Positions 53,147 to 63,183 of a stretch of DNA of 64,000 nt are shown piece after piece (position 1 is the first letter of the stretch; each line of letters opens with the position of its first letter). The translations under genes and the position numbers were made by a program. The DNA is taken from NCBI RefSeq assembly GCF_023195895.1, contig NZ_JALPRK010000003.1:267046-331045 (forward strand), read 5' to 3'. This stretch comes from Paenibacillus mellifer (GTDB lineage: Bacteria > Bacillota > Bacilli > Paenibacillales > Paenibacillaceae). Under the pieces are notes generated by a model that saw nothing but the letters and a program-made list of their open reading frames with translations, searched no databases and had not been told where the DNA came from.

Positions 53147-53449
53147 TCACCTCTTACGCATATGTTCTTCCAGGGTAGAAATATCTTGATACCAATCCTC
53201 GAGCTGGTGACCCTCCTGCTTATGTTTTTTCAGTTTCTCCAAGATGCTGTCATCCATATCCCGATAGGAAACACCTAGTCTTCGTCCCAAAATATAACTG
53301 CTGACAATCAGACTGGCAAGACTGTCCGTTACCCGTGTCGTGCTGCCTTCCCATAATGCCTTAAACAAACGGGATACGTGATCGACTACTTCCGTTTTGA
53401 GCCATTCAATCACCTTGGCACGTTTGGCCACATCCATTTCCCTTTGCAT
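53147..53449 (-). CDS. MazG-like family protein
   Basis: This 100-aa all-helical protein has EWLKTEVVDHVSRLFKALWE, STTRVTDSLASLIVSSYILG and RRLGVSYRDMDDSILEKLKK. This is the pattern of the short MazG-like family near yybS, distantly related to dUTPase/MazG NTP pyrophosphohydrolases. The usual ExxE metal-binding sets are incomplete, so an NTPase activity is doubtful. It lies 6 bp upstream of yybS in the same operon. Confidence 0.8.
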   Translation of the reverse strand: MQREMDVAKRAKVIEWLKTEVVDHVSRLFKALWEGSTTRVTDSLASLIVSSYILGRRLGVSYRDMDDSILEKLKKHKQEGHQLEDWYQDISTLEEHMRKR

Positions 53450-53536
53450 GGCGGACAGCTTCCACCCTCCCCGAATAAGCTTTATTCTTCATTATAGCAT
53501 AATGCAACCGCGACAAAAGACGCAAACCTTTAGGAT

Positions 53537-53962
53537 TTATTGGGTTTGAGCCGCATTTCGGGTCACAAACTTTTCGCAATATTCGATAATCTGACTGCGT
53601 CGGACGATCCCGATGAACCGGCCCCGATCGTCAACGACGGGCACGAAGTTTTGCACCTTCGCCAGATTAATCAGGTCCTCCATATCCGCATCGATCTGAA
53701 CCGGCTTGATTTCCATCTTCAATGGAACGTCCTTGAGCAGAAATTTTGAAGCGGTCTCAAAAGTGATCTTTCCATTCGAATTCTTCATGTGCCAAAGTAA
53801 GTCGCCTTCCGTCACGGTGCCGACATAAGCCCCGTCGTGGTCGATAATCGGCACAGCCGTATATCGGTGAAACTCCATACGTTCCAACGTCTGCCGCAAA
53901 GTGGACTCCAGCGTTACGGTCACCACATCATTTTTCGGAAGCAAAAAAAACGCTATATTCAT
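53537..53962 (-). CDS. Two-CBS-domain protein
   Basis: This 141-aa protein consists of a pair of CBS motifs: TLRQTLERMEFHRYTAVPII, GTVTEGDLLWHM, then DMEDLINLAKVQNFVPVVDD and RGRFIGIVRRSQIIEYCE. CBS pairs bind adenyl nucleotides, and DarB/CbpB-type relatives bind c-di-AMP. It stands next to the gdpP operon on the same strand, so a link to c-di-AMP is possible but unproven. The ATG at 53962 follows GAGGAGG. Confidence 0.88.
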   Translation of the reverse strand: MNIAFFLLPKNDVVTVTLESTLRQTLERMEFHRYTAVPIIDHDGAYVGTVTEGDLLWHMKNSNGKITFETASKFLLKDVPLKMEIKPVQIDADMEDLINLAKVQNFVPVVDDRGRFIGIVRRSQIIEYCEKFVTRNAAQTQ

Positions 53963-54142
53963 GAGAACAAAATCCTCCTCATCCTTCATTCAGACTCCCC
54001 TATTGGATACGTTACGAAACGGGATATGTTCCGGACCGGGCCGCGTGAAATCGGCAGCCGGAACACCGGACTGCCGAGGTCTGAGGTAAGTCTATAACAC
54101 GGTTTATTCTAAACTATGATGCCCTAAGATGACTCATTCTTG

Positions 54143-55222
54143 CTATTCCTGGTTTGTCGCCGTTCCTTGCGTGCTGTTTTGCTCAGTTTCGGCCTTCTCG
54201 GCATCCCGGGATTCCGGTGTAATCAGAGCGGACGCCTCGGTCTCCGGGTTAAGCCAGTTGTCGATCATCTCTTTCGCAAAGGTGACATCTTCTTCGTTAG
54301 CTTTGTCGTAATAAACGCCGTTCAGCCGTATCCCTTCGCCCATGATCGTAAATCCGCTGATTTGCGGAGAGGCATCGCCCAGCAGCACTTGTTTAGACAA
54401 ATCGATGATTTGGCTCGGCGGCAGGTCCGTCTTAAAATTATCGCCCATCAGGTTCATCAATTCAGGAATTTTTGTCACTTGGTCCAGCTTTAACATTCGG
54501 TTGACCATCGCGTTCAGGAATACCTGATGCCGTTTCGTCCGATTAAAGTCGCTGTCCTCGCGGTAACGAACGAAGTTCAGTGCCTCCGTACCGTCGTATA
54601 ACGGCTTGCCGGCCTGAATCGTAAACTTCTCATGATCGGCTTGCTTATTCACAATGTCCTTCGTTATGGGCAGCTCCACGCCGCCTAATGCGTCGACGAT
54701 GTCCCGGACACCTTGAAAATTGATAGCCGCATAGTTATCAACCGGATAACCAATGAAATTCTCCACCGTGTCCTTAGCCATCTTCTCTCCGCCAAAAGCA
54801 TACGCATGGTTGATCTTGTCTTCTTTATCCTTACCCACAATCTCGGTGTAGGTGTCGCGCGGGATGGAGACCAGAAGCACCTTGGCATCCTCCGGGCGCA
54901 CCACCGCATAGATCATCGTATCCGAGCGGGCCGGCTCGTTATTCCGTTGATCCACGCCAAGCAGCAACACGCTGAACGGCTTCATGTTCTCCTCCTGCGG
55001 TTGCACCGACTGGGCCTGCTCCCCTTCCAGAGGAGAATACGAACGTTCCAGCGTCTCTTCGACCTTCCCTGACAGGAACAAGTCAAAAGCCATTACCGCG
55101 AGCGGTTTGCGGAACAAATATCCCCCAGCCCCAATCAATAATAGAGCCACCAAAATGATCATTGCCATTTTTTTACGATTTTTCTTCGGTTTCGCCTTAT
55201 GCCTTTTCTGTCGTTCAATCAT
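54143..55222 (-). CDS. LytR-CpsA-Psr (LCP) family protein
   Basis: This 359-aa protein has one N-terminal membrane helix (KMAMIILVALLLIGAGGYLF) and an extracellular LCP domain with PFSVLLLGVDQRNNEPARSD, VLLVSIPRDTYTEI, KINHAYAFGGEKMAKDTVEN and YNFVRYREDSDFNRTKRHQV-like segment. The conserved Asp and Arg residues for polyprenyl-phosphate and Mg binding are present. LCP enzymes attach teichoic acid or capsule to peptidoglycan. The ATG at 55222 follows GGAGG. Confidence 0.92.
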   Translation of the reverse strand: MIERQKRHKAKPKKNRKKMAMIILVALLLIGAGGYLFRKPLAVMAFDLFLSGKVEETLERSYSPLEGEQAQSVQPQEENMKPFSVLLLGVDQRNNEPARSDTMIYAVVRPEDAKVLLVSIPRDTYTEIVGKDKEDKINHAYAFGGEKMAKDTVENFIGYPVDNYAAINFQGVRDIVDALGGVELPITKDIVNKQADHEKFTIQAGKPLYDGTEALNFVRYREDSDFNRTKRHQVFLNAMVNRMLKLDQVTKIPELMNLMGDNFKTDLPPSQIIDLSKQVLLGDASPQISGFTIMGEGIRLNGVYYDKANEEDVTFAKEMIDNWLNPETEASALITPESRDAEKAETEQNSTQGTATNQE

Positions 55223-55445
55223 TGATTTACGCCTCCATCGCCGATCTGGTTGGTTTCGCATATCTTCATCTATGAGTTCGCCACGAGTCTACTTTTACTA
55301 ACATCTCTATCTATCACTCTTCAAAAACAACTCTACCGCTTCGTACTATAACACATCGGGGAATTCGGGTACAACAATGGGGTACATGCAGATGCTGGTC
55401 GGCCAACCAGGCAAGTATCGAATTTAGGTTAGCGGTGGCAAAAGA

Positions 55446-55479
55446 AGAGACCCGCTCCTTCCGGAGATCGGGCCTCTGC
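55446..55479 (-). terminator. Terminator of the opp operon
   Basis: On the minus strand AGAGGCCCG and CGGGTCTCT pair with one G-U, with an inner CTCC/GGAG stem, followed by TCTTTT. Confidence 0.7.
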
Positions 55480-55519
55480 CATCATCGATTTGGAGAGCTA
55501 GCTTGCTTCCGCTGTTAGG

Positions 55520-56560
55520 TTAGGACAACATAGCCCCAGGCTGCAGCGGGAAATGGCAGGCCACCTGACGTCCAGGAACCGCCTCTACCAATTGCGGCTC
55601 CACCTTGGAGCAAAGCTCTTGAGCGAACGGACAGCGGGTGTGGAAGCGGCAGCCGGAGGGCGGGTTCGCCGGGGAGGGAACATCTCCCTGCAGCACAATC
55701 CGCTCTTGCTTGCGACCCGGCACCGGCTTGGGAATCGCCGATAATAAAGCGGCGGTATAGGGGTGCAACGGCGACGCGAACAACGTCTCTGTCTCTCCAA
55801 CCTCCACCAACTTGCCCAGATACATGACGCCGACCCGGTCAGAGATATGTCGTACAACGTTAAGCCCATGGGCAATAAAGAGGAATGTCAGACCCAATTC
55901 CCGTTGCAGCTTCATGAGCAGATTAATGACTTGCGATTGGACGGACACGTCAAGCGCCGACACGGCCTCATCGGCCACGATGAATTTAGGGTTGAGCGCT
56001 ATTGCCCGGGCAATGCCGATCCGCTGACGCTGCCCCCCGGAGAATTCATGCGGATAACGATTGCGTCGGCTGGCATCCAATCCAACCAGTTCCATTAGCT
56101 CAACAACCCGTGCATCCACCTGCTTAGGAGACAGGTTGCGGTGCACGCGCAACGGCTCGCCGATGATATCTTTAACTAAAAAACGCGGATTCAGTGAACC
56201 AAACGGATCTTGAAAAATGATCTGCATCTCTTCGCGAAGCTTCCGCAGCTTGGGGCCTCGTAATGAATGGATATCTTGGCCCTGGTATACCACTTCACCC
56301 TCCGTAGCTCCTTGCAAACGAAGGATGACACGCCCTAGCGTTGACTTGCCGCAGCCGGATTCTCCGACTAGTCCGAAGGTTTCCCCTTGGTGTATTGCCA
56401 AGGATACATCGTCCACCGCCTTCACTTGGCCGACAACTCGGCTGAGCAGACCCTTGTGAATCGGGAAATACTTCTTGATCCCTCGGATATCCACAAGGAT
56501 CTCCCCTGATTTCAAAGCTCCCGGTCGCTTTACCTTTACATTTGCCGTTTCCGTCACCAT
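55520..56560 (-). CDS. oppF: Oligopeptide ABC transporter ATP-binding protein OppF
   Basis: This 346-aa ATPase has Walker [15 protein letters not shown] near residue 69, Q-loop [15 protein letters not shown], signature [17 protein letters not shown] and Walker [15 protein letters not shown]. The oligopeptide-type C-terminal extension has a Cys-rich iron-sulfur-like segment ([14 protein letters not shown]). It powers peptide uptake with OppD. It overlaps oppD by 7 bp. Confidence 0.93.
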   Translation of the reverse strand: MVTETANVKVKRPGALKSGEILVDIRGIKKYFPIHKGLLSRVVGQVKAVDDVSLAIHQGETFGLVGESGCGKSTLGRVILRLQGATEGEVVYQGQDIHSLRGPKLRKLREEMQIIFQDPFGSLNPRFLVKDIIGEPLRVHRNLSPKQVDARVVELMELVGLDASRRNRYPHEFSGGQRQRIGIARAIALNPKFIVADEAVSALDVSVQSQVINLLMKLQRELGLTFLFIAHGLNVVRHISDRVGVMYLGKLVEVGETETLFASPLHPYTAALLSAIPKPVPGRKQERIVLQGDVPSPANPPSGCRFHTRCPFAQELCSKVEPQLVEAVPGRQVACHFPLQPGAMLS

Positions 56561-57585
56561 GCGGGTTTCACCTCTTCTCTGCTGCTGTGGTCATCGCCTA
56601 TGTGTACCGGCTTATCTTCATAGAGCCAGCAAGAGGCGCGATGATCTGCCCCGATCATAAACTCCGGCGGTTCCTTCTGCCGGCAAACTTCCGTCGCATG
56701 CGGGCAACGGGGGTGAAACCGGCAACCGGAAGGCAACTGACCGATCGGCGGGATCGTCCCCTGGATTGTGTACAGTTCTCCCCCCCGTTCCCCTTCAAAT
56801 CCCGGAATCGATTGGAGCAATCCTACCGTGTACGGGTGGCTGGGCTGATTGAAGATGTCCTCTACCGGGCCTTCTTCGACGATCGCTCCCGCATACATCA
56901 CCGCAACCCGGTCTGCCATTTCCGCAGCTACGCCCATGTCATGGGTAATCAGCAGGATGGACATGCCGAGCTCGGCCTGCAGCTTCCGCAACAGATCAAG
57001 GATCTGCGCTTGAACCGTGACATCCAGTGCGGTGGTTGGTTCGTCGGCGATCAACATCTCCGGATTACAGGCTAAGGCAATGGCAATGACGACCCGTTGA
57101 CACATCCCGCCCGACAACTCGTGGGGATATTGCTTGGCGCGGATTTCCGGAGCAGGAATGCCGACGAGCTTCAGCAGGTCCACAGCCATGCTCCAAGCTT
57201 CATCCGCGTTCTTATTCTGATGCAGCCGCAAGCTTTCGGCGATCTGTTCCCCAACCGTAAACACCGGGTTCAACGCCGACATAGGATCCTGGAAGATCAT
57301 CGCGACTTGGTTGCCGCGGATATGCCGCATCTCCTCTTGCTTCTTGGTGGTTAAATCCTGACCGCGGAACGTAATGTTGCCCTCCATAATCATTCCGCCG
57401 GCGTAATCGATCAACCGCATGATGGCAAGCGAGGTGACGCTTTTCCCGCTGCCCGATTCACCTACCAGACAAACCGTTTGCCCCTTGCCTATGGATAACG
57501 AAATCCGATCGGTCGCCTTGACAACCCCATTCTCCGTCAAAAAGCCCGCCGTTAATTTCCGGATTTCGAGAAGTTTCTCCGCCAT
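56554..57585 (-). CDS. oppD: Oligopeptide ABC transporter ATP-binding protein OppD
   Basis: This 343-aa ATPase has [19 protein letters not shown] (Walker A near residue 38), [40 protein letters not shown] and [19 protein letters not shown]. The C-terminal peptide-transporter extension ends in [14 protein letters not shown]. It overlaps the oppC 3' end by 34 bp. Confidence 0.93.
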   Translation of the reverse strand: MAEKLLEIRKLTAGFLTENGVVKATDRISLSIGKGQTVCLVGESGSGKSVTSLAIMRLIDYAGGMIMEGNITFRGQDLTTKKQEEMRHIRGNQVAMIFQDPMSALNPVFTVGEQIAESLRLHQNKNADEAWSMAVDLLKLVGIPAPEIRAKQYPHELSGGMCQRVVIAIALACNPEMLIADEPTTALDVTVQAQILDLLRKLQAELGMSILLITHDMGVAAEMADRVAVMYAGAIVEEGPVEDIFNQPSHPYTVGLLQSIPGFEGERGGELYTIQGTIPPIGQLPSGCRFHPRCPHATEVCRQKEPPEFMIGADHRASCWLYEDKPVHIGDDHSSREEVKPAW

Positions 57586-58568
57586 TTTGCCAGCCTCCCC
57601 CGGGATTTGTTGATATTCTGTCTTGGATCCAGCGCATCGCGGATACCGTCACCGATAAAGTTCACCGCAAGGACGACAATCAAGATACACAAGCCAGGAT
57701 ATACGGCCTGCATTTTATCAACCAACATAAACTCCTGAGCGTTACTTAACATGAGCCCCCAACTAGTGGCAGGCGGCTGTATGCCTAAACCAAGGTAAGA
57801 CAAGGCCGACTCGCTTAGAATCGCCGCACCAACCATCAAGGTCGCGTTGACGATAATCGGGAACGTCGAGTTGCGCAGTAAATGGCGGAAAATAATTCCC
57901 GTATTTGATACCCCAATGGCGCGAGCGGCTTCCACATACTGCATCTCCCTTAATTGAAGAAAGTTCCCCCGCACCAACCGTGCGATGCTCATCCAGCTTG
58001 TAAATGCCAATATCATAATCATATATTTAATTTCCGAACCAAAGATCGCAAGCACCAAGATGTTAAGGAACAACGTAGGTACCGAGTTCATCACGTCAAC
58101 GATCCTCATAAATACGGTATCGATCCACCCGCCGAAATAACCGGACAGCGCACCGATAATCGACCCGATCACGACAGAAGCAAATGCCACGGAAAAACCG
58201 ATTAATAAGGAAACTCTCGCGCTATACAGAAGCCTCGTGAATACGTCACGCCCCAATTCGTCCGTACCCAATAGATGCCCCTCGGCCCCTGCTGGGAGAT
58301 TCGGGAACATCATATCGATCTTTGCCGGATCGTATTTGGTAAGCCATGGCGCAAATATGGCGGCCAGAATAAAAATCAGCATCACTCCTAACCCGGTCAT
58401 CGCGTAGGGATTATGCGAGAACTTCTTCCATAACAGGGCCCAAGGTCCCAATGGTTTCTTGGCAGGAAGCGCGGCTGTCGTATCTTTAAGTTTAGGCGCT
58501 TGATTCGGTTCAGGAGTTAACGCGTCCGGAGACGTTCTCGGCGATATTGTTACTTTCATATCACTCAT
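57552..58568 (-). CDS. oppC: Oligopeptide ABC transporter permease OppC
   Basis: This 338-aa permease has an N-terminal OppC segment (KKFSHNPYAMTGLGVMLIFI) and six membrane helices. The EAA-type loop is YVEAARAIGVSNTGIIFRHL. The C-terminus has LGLGIQPPATSWGLMLSNAQ, typical of OppC/DppC. The start codon overlaps oppB by 4 bp. Confidence 0.93.
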   Translation of the reverse strand: MSDMKVTISPRTSPDALTPEPNQAPKLKDTTAALPAKKPLGPWALLWKKFSHNPYAMTGLGVMLIFILAAIFAPWLTKYDPAKIDMMFPNLPAGAEGHLLGTDELGRDVFTRLLYSARVSLLIGFSVAFASVVIGSIIGALSGYFGGWIDTVFMRIVDVMNSVPTLFLNILVLAIFGSEIKYMIMILAFTSWMSIARLVRGNFLQLREMQYVEAARAIGVSNTGIIFRHLLRNSTFPIIVNATLMVGAAILSESALSYLGLGIQPPATSWGLMLSNAQEFMLVDKMQAVYPGLCILIVVLAVNFIGDGIRDALDPRQNINKSRGRLAKWRRNFSKSGN

Positions 58569-59536
58569 GCGGCCTTCGTCCCCTTTCCTCCCAATTTCAC
58601 CCGAGGGTCTACAATGGCGTACAGAATGTCCGCAAGCAAACTACCAAGGACAACGACGACAGCGGTGACAATCGTAATTGCCATCAGCACGGAATATTCT
58701 CGTGCCGTTGCCATCTCGACATATAGGCGTCCCATCCCCGGCCAGTTAAACACATTTTCTGTGAGGGCTGCGCCACCCACAAGCAGCGGCAAGTCCAATC
58801 CTAAAATCGTAATGATCGGGATTAGTGCATTACGTAAGGCGTGCCGGAACACGACCTTTCTTTCCTTAACGCCTTTTGCACGAGCCGTACGGATGTAATC
58901 TTGCTCCAACACCTCCAACATACTAGCTCGGGCGTATTTAATATAGGAAGCAAGAAAACCAAGAGAAAGCACCGTAACCGGAAGCACTAAATGCATAAAT
59001 AAGTCGGCGATACTGCCTTCTTTGCCGCGGCTATGCATGTCCGAAAGCGGGAACCAATCCAGACCGAGAGATAACCATTGCTGCAGCAGGATACCGAACC
59101 AAAACGTCGGCATAGCAAAGCCTAGATAAGAGATAAAAGAAGCCGTCTGATCTGACAACCCATATTCTTTCGTACTGTTGTAAATCCCCCATGGAAGGGC
59201 AATTACAAGGGTAAGCAGCCAAGCAGCCCCCATCAGAATTAATGTATTACCGATCCGCGGCCACAGTAAATCGCCAACAGGAAGATGGTTTTTGAACGTA
59301 TATCCCAAATCGCCCTGAAGCAAATCGCCAATCCACCGGACATATTGCACAGGGATCGGTTGATCCAGCCCCATATTACGCTTTTGCTGCTCGAATGCTT
59401 CCGGCGACAAGCCCGGGGCAAGCATCACTTGGGTCGGTCCGCCCGGTGCCGCATGGATCAGCAGAAAGGTGACGATGGTGATCAAAAAAATGACCAGAAC
59501 CGATTGCAGCAAGCGACGGATCAGATATTCTGTCAT
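58565..59536 (-). CDS. oppB: Oligopeptide ABC transporter permease OppB
   Basis: This 323-aa permease begins YLIRRLLQSVLVIFLITIVT, contains the large external loop (PGLSPEAFEQQKRNMGLDQP) and the EAA-type motif DYIRTARAKGVKERKVVFRH with RNALIPIITILGLDLP. There are six membrane helices. It lies after the intercistronic hairpin that separates it from the binding-protein gene. Confidence 0.93.
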   Translation of the reverse strand: MTEYLIRRLLQSVLVIFLITIVTFLLIHAAPGGPTQVMLAPGLSPEAFEQQKRNMGLDQPIPVQYVRWIGDLLQGDLGYTFKNHLPVGDLLWPRIGNTLILMGAAWLLTLVIALPWGIYNSTKEYGLSDQTASFISYLGFAMPTFWFGILLQQWLSLGLDWFPLSDMHSRGKEGSIADLFMHLVLPVTVLSLGFLASYIKYARASMLEVLEQDYIRTARAKGVKERKVVFRHALRNALIPIITILGLDLPLLVGGAALTENVFNWPGMGRLYVEMATAREYSVLMAITIVTAVVVVLGSLLADILYAIVDPRVKLGGKGTKAA

Positions 59537-59587
59537 TGTTTTTCCTCCTACATCAAGATAGGTATAAAACCGGGAAGAGCTTCTTCT

Positions 59588-59634
59588 CCTTGAAAGGGAG
59601 AAGGAGAAAGAGAATTTTCTCTTTCCCCTCCCGC
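59588..59634 (-). terminator. Hairpin between oppA and oppB
   Basis: Minus-strand GGGAGGGGAAAGAGAA (from 59634) pairs imperfectly with TTCTCTTTCTCCTTCTCCC down to 59590, followed by TTT. It may end part of the transcripts or protect the oppA message, raising binding protein over permease. Confidence 0.5.
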
Positions 59635-59663
59635 GGTTCTATTTCCTGTATCCGCTCTTTTCC

Positions 59664-61403
59664 TTAATCGGTTACCCACCATTTAATGAGGTGGAAGTAT
59701 TGGCCATAGCCCAACGACGGTTCAGGCCGGTCCTCCTCTGCCCAGTGAACTCTTGGTCCTGTTCCGATCGCACTTCCGTATTGATATAGGAAGACGTACG
59801 GCAAGTCGGTCGAGATTTCCTTGGCAACTTCCTTATAAATCGCTTGACGTTCCGCTTGGTCTACCGTAGAGTAGCCATCCACCCACAGCTGATCAAGCTT
59901 CTCATTTTTATACCAGCCGCTGTTTTGTCCTGCTGGCGGGAAGTACTTGGAAGAGTAAATGCTCTCCGAATCCGGATCCGGCGTGTTCAAAGACCAACCC
60001 AACAGAATCGCTTGATATTTACCAGGCGTCACGTTTTGATCGATCCAAGCCGCAAAGTCAATGCCTTTAGGTTTGACCTCAATGCCAACATCAGCGAGAT
60101 TTTGTTGAATGATTGCCGAGACTTGTTCGCGACGGCTGTTCCCCGCATTGTATTGCAATTCAAAGGAGAAGCGGTGTCCATCTTTCTCCAGAATTCCATC
60201 TTTACCAGCAACCCATCCGTCTTCCGCAAGCAGCTGCTTCGCCTTCTCCGAATCATAAGCATAATTGACAGCCGCGTCTTTCGGGTCAGCCCACGTATCC
60301 GGCAGGAACGGAGCGTTGATCAGAGCCCCAACCCCTTTAAGAACGTTGTCAACCATCCCTTGTCGATTCAAGGCATAAGCGATCGCCTGTCTTGTCTTTT
60401 GCCCTGCAAACAACCCGTAATTGTCCGGGAAGTTCTTCGAATCAAAGTTGAAGCTGACGTATTCATAAGTTGGTCCCGGCTTCTGGATAATCGCGACATC
60501 CTTATTGCCTTTTACAGCTTCGACTTGTGTGACCGGAATGGCACTAATATGGTCCGTGTCACCTTTCAAGATCGCCTGAACCTCGGTATTTTGGTCGGCG
60601 TAAATTTTATAGATCACTTGAGCGATATGAGGCTTGGTCGCGCCCCAGTAGTTCGGATCCGCATCCAACGTATGGCTTTCGCCTTGCTTCCATGAAGTCC
60701 ATTTCCAAGGACCGTTTGTGACCGTTTTAGCTGGATCAGTACCATAGGCGTTAGCTTGGAGTTCCTTCACAGGGACATCCTTCAGAACATGCGCTGGAAC
60801 CAATTCAGTGACCAGTGTGTATTGAAACGGGGCATAAACCTGTTTCAATTTAATATTCGCGGTATGATCATCCACTTTTTCAACTTTCTCTACCTTATCG
60901 AATAAGCTGATACCCGGAGCACCTGCTTCTGGATTTCGTATCGTATCGAAGGTAAAGATGAGGTCGTCTACCGTTACCGGCTGGCCGTCGCTCCATTTAG
61001 CGGTATCTTTCAGCTTCACGGTATATGTCAAACCATCTTCCGAAATTTGAGGCAGATCGGAGGCCAGAGACCATGGTTCTGCAACCACATTCCCTTCACG
61101 GTCCAAATCATACAACTTGGCGAATAGGAACTGCGCCACATCGCCGGAAGAAGTATCATTAATGAATATAGGGTTCAGGCTGACGACGTCAGAGAAAGTA
61201 CTTAACGTAATCGTACCGCCATCCACCGGCTCATCCGGCGATGGTTCTGCTTCAGGCTCCGTTGTATTCTCTGGAGTTGTGTTGTTCTCTGTCGGAGTCG
61301 GCGTATTGGAAGCTGTGTTATTCGTACTGCAACCCGTAAACAAAATACCTACGAGAGATAAAATAAGTAAAATAGACCATAACCTTCTCTTCTTAGCCAC
61401 CAT
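59664..61403 (-). CDS. oppA: Peptide-binding lipoprotein (OppA/SBP_bac_5)
   Basis: This 579-aa lipoprotein has a signal with lipobox ILFTGC (Cys near residue 23). A Thr-Pro-Glu-rich linker (about residues 24-60) anchors the SBP_bac_5 domain: SLNPIFINDTSSGDVAQFLF, AKWSDGQPVTVDDLIFTFDT, TNGPWKWTSWKQGESHTLDA and AYDSEKAKQLLAEDGWVAGK. It captures peptides for the OppBCDF transporter encoded next to it. The ATG at 61403 follows AAGGAGG. A promoter 300 bp upstream leaves a long leader. Confidence 0.92.
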   Translation of the reverse strand: MVAKKRRLWSILLILSLVGILFTGCSTNNTASNTPTPTENNTTPENTTEPEAEPSPDEPVDGGTITLSTFSDVVSLNPIFINDTSSGDVAQFLFAKLYDLDREGNVVAEPWSLASDLPQISEDGLTYTVKLKDTAKWSDGQPVTVDDLIFTFDTIRNPEAGAPGISLFDKVEKVEKVDDHTANIKLKQVYAPFQYTLVTELVPAHVLKDVPVKELQANAYGTDPAKTVTNGPWKWTSWKQGESHTLDADPNYWGATKPHIAQVIYKIYADQNTEVQAILKGDTDHISAIPVTQVEAVKGNKDVAIIQKPGPTYEYVSFNFDSKNFPDNYGLFAGQKTRQAIAYALNRQGMVDNVLKGVGALINAPFLPDTWADPKDAAVNYAYDSEKAKQLLAEDGWVAGKDGILEKDGHRFSFELQYNAGNSRREQVSAIIQQNLADVGIEVKPKGIDFAAWIDQNVTPGKYQAILLGWSLNTPDPDSESIYSSKYFPPAGQNSGWYKNEKLDQLWVDGYSTVDQAERQAIYKEVAKEISTDLPYVFLYQYGSAIGTGPRVHWAEEDRPEPSLGYGQYFHLIKWWVTD

Positions 61404-61708
61404 GTGAGTTGACTCCTCCTTGTTAAATGAAGTTGAGAACATGCAGTTAGTTCACTTTTCATCTGACGTACCTTCCAATCTCCCCCTTTATCCTCCTCCG
61501 TCACTTCTAACCATGCTTAAGACCCGGAATATAACGACTTACCTATTAACCTTTGGCACTACTTCACCCATAAACCGTTTACCTTTAAGATGTGATTTTA
61601 GTTACCCGTTTGTAATAAAGAGTGACATAGGATCGATATAAACCAACGGTTAATAAGGGTCTTTAGCCGGTCCCCAGCATGGGAAAAACACCAGTTGAAT
61701 TATTGTTC

Positions 61709-61737
61709 ATAATACATGTGAAAATATCTCACGTCAA
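61709..61737 (-). promoter_or_regulatory. Candidate opp operon promoter
   Basis: On the minus strand -35 TTGACG (61732-61737) and -10 TATTAT (61709-61714) are 17 bp apart, about 300 bp before the oppA start. Confidence 0.6.
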
Positions 61738-61992
61738 TATCTTTTTTAATCGTTTGTTGGCTCCTTTTTACCCCTGAATTACTAATATTTTATAGAAATA
61801 ATTAATATGAAGCGTTTACAAAAAGTTTAACGTTAATTTTTCTTACTCGTACTTAACTGTACGTGTTAACAATTTTCGATATTTATCTATTTTTCTCGTC
61901 ACCAATCGACTAAATCTTTCATTCATTTACTAGAACCATGTCGTAACTACTCGATTCGTTGTTTTATAGAGGTTCATCCCGTTTTCTAAATA

Positions 61993-62032
61993 AAAAAAAC
62001 AGTCGGACCCTCTTAGGTCCGACTGTCTCTTT
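61993..62032 (-). terminator. Terminator of the rpsF-ssb-rpsR operon
   Basis: Perfect 11-bp stem ACAGTCGGACC (61999-62009) and GGTCCGACTGT (62016-62026). On the minus strand eight T follow. Confidence 0.9.
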
Positions 62033-62045
62033 AGCAGATAGCTGC

Positions 62046-62315
62046 TTATTCCGTTGTGTAAGGAAGCAATGCGATTTGACGGGAGCGTTTGATTGCAATC
62101 GTCAAAAGGCGTTGGTATTTAGCGCTAGTGCCCGTAACACGACGAGGCAAAATCTTGCCGCGTTCGCTGATGAATTTCTTCAGCAGCTCCGTATCTTTAT
62201 AATCAATGTGAGTAATTTTATTCACAGTGAAGTAGCACACTTTACGACGTTTGTTGCGGCCGCCACGGCGAGCCGGTCTTTTGTCGTCTCCGCCTTCTCT
62301 TTGCTTGAAGCTCAT
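62046..62315 (-). CDS. rpsR: 30S ribosomal protein S18
   Basis: This 89-aa protein has a basic Arg/Gly N-tail and the S18 core ([49 protein letters not shown]). It pairs with S6 in the 30S platform. It is the last gene of rpsF-ssb-rpsR. The CYF segment (KVCYFTVNK) is a C-plus zinc-remnant form. Confidence 0.97.
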   Translation of the reverse strand: MSFKQREGGDDKRPARRGGRNKRRKVCYFTVNKITHIDYKDTELLKKFISERGKILPRRVTGTSAKYQRLLTIAIKRSRQIALLPYTTE

Positions 62316-62336
62316 GCTTTTCAGTCCTTTCCGTGT

Positions 62337-62825
62337 TTAAAATGGCAAATCGTCATCCGAAATATCGATCGGTTTCCCGTCGTCGGAGAATGGATCATCT
62401 TGATTGCCGCGTGAGAAGTTACCGCCACGGTTGCTATTGCCACCGCCGCCGCTTCCAAATGGAGCTTCCTCTCGCGCACCGCCGCCACCACCAGCACCGC
62501 CTTCGCGGTTCGATTCCAAGAAACGGACATTATCGGCAATAACTTCGGTTACGTATACGCGTTTACCTTCGTTATTCTCGTAGTTCCGTACTTGAATACG
62601 TCCTTCCACAGCCGTCAACCGGCCTTTACGCAAATAGTTCGCGCAAGTCTCGGCAAGCTGTCTCCAGGTTACGACCGGGATAAAATCCGCTTCGCGTTCG
62701 CCCCCTTGCGAGGTGAACGGTCTGTCCACAGCAAGCGTAAACTGAGTTACCGCTACGCCGGCTGGCGTATATCGTAGCTCTGGATCCCGGGTAAGACGTC
62801 CGATGAGTATGACACGGTTCAACAA
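62337..62825 (-). CDS. ssb: Single-stranded DNA-binding protein
   Basis: This 162-aa SSB has the OB-fold start [32 protein letters not shown], and [21 protein letters not shown] Gly-Asn-rich flexible tail ends in the acidic tip DDDLPF that recruits partner proteins. It is placed between rpsF and rpsR. Confidence 0.97.
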   Translation of the reverse strand: MLNRVILIGRLTRDPELRYTPAGVAVTQFTLAVDRPFTSQGGEREADFIPVVTWRQLAETCANYLRKGRLTAVEGRIQVRNYENNEGKRVYVTEVIADNVRFLESNREGGAGGGGGAREEAPFGSGGGGNSNRGGNFSRGNQDDPFSDDGKPIDISDDDLPF

Positions 62826-62865
62826 TCAAATCCCCTCCTTCGGGCAATGGTTACTCAAACTTGAA

Positions 62866-63150
62866 TTAGGCTACGTCTTTTGTAATGAGATAACGGATAA
62901 CCTCGTCGGAAATCTTCAAGATCCGTTCCAACTCAGCAACCACTTCAGGGGTAGCTGTGAAATTTACGAGAACGTAAACTCCGTCACGAACCTTGTTAAT
63001 CTCATACGCAAGCCGGCGTTTGCCCATCACGTCATGTTTGGTAATTTCACCGCCGTTTTGGATGATGCCTTGGAATTTTTCGACTGTAGCTTGAACAGCT
63101 TCTTGTTCAACGTCAGGACGAATAATGTACATCACTTCGTATTTGCGCAT
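62866..63150 (-). CDS. rpsF: 30S ribosomal protein S6
   Basis: This 94-aa protein starts MRKYEVMYIIRPDVEQEAVQ and has the segments GKRRLAYEINKVRDGVYVLV and ILKISDEVIRYLITK. The ATG at 63150 follows GAGGAGGTG, while an upstream in-frame start at 63183 lacks a site. It is the first gene of the operon. In Firmicutes the S6-S18 complex can bind its own leader. Confidence 0.97.
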   Translation of the reverse strand: MRKYEVMYIIRPDVEQEAVQATVEKFQGIIQNGGEITKHDVMGKRRLAYEINKVRDGVYVLVNFTATPEVVAELERILKISDEVIRYLITKDVA

Positions 63151-63183
63151 CTGATTCACCTCCTCTTGGACTATGGCCCCCAA

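Larger units (their letters stand above)
61404..62045. other. Upstream region of the opp operon and end of the rpsR operon
   Basis: No gene is seen. It contains the opp promoter (61709-61737), a leader of about 300 bp without a recognised riboswitch, and the bidirectional terminator at 61993-62032. Confidence 0.6.

Noticed and set aside
61810..61826. CcpA cre-like TGAAGCGTTTACA upstream of opp
   Set aside because: It has 13 positions where the cre consensus needs 14, and it lies about 70 bp upstream of the likely -35, so it was not called.
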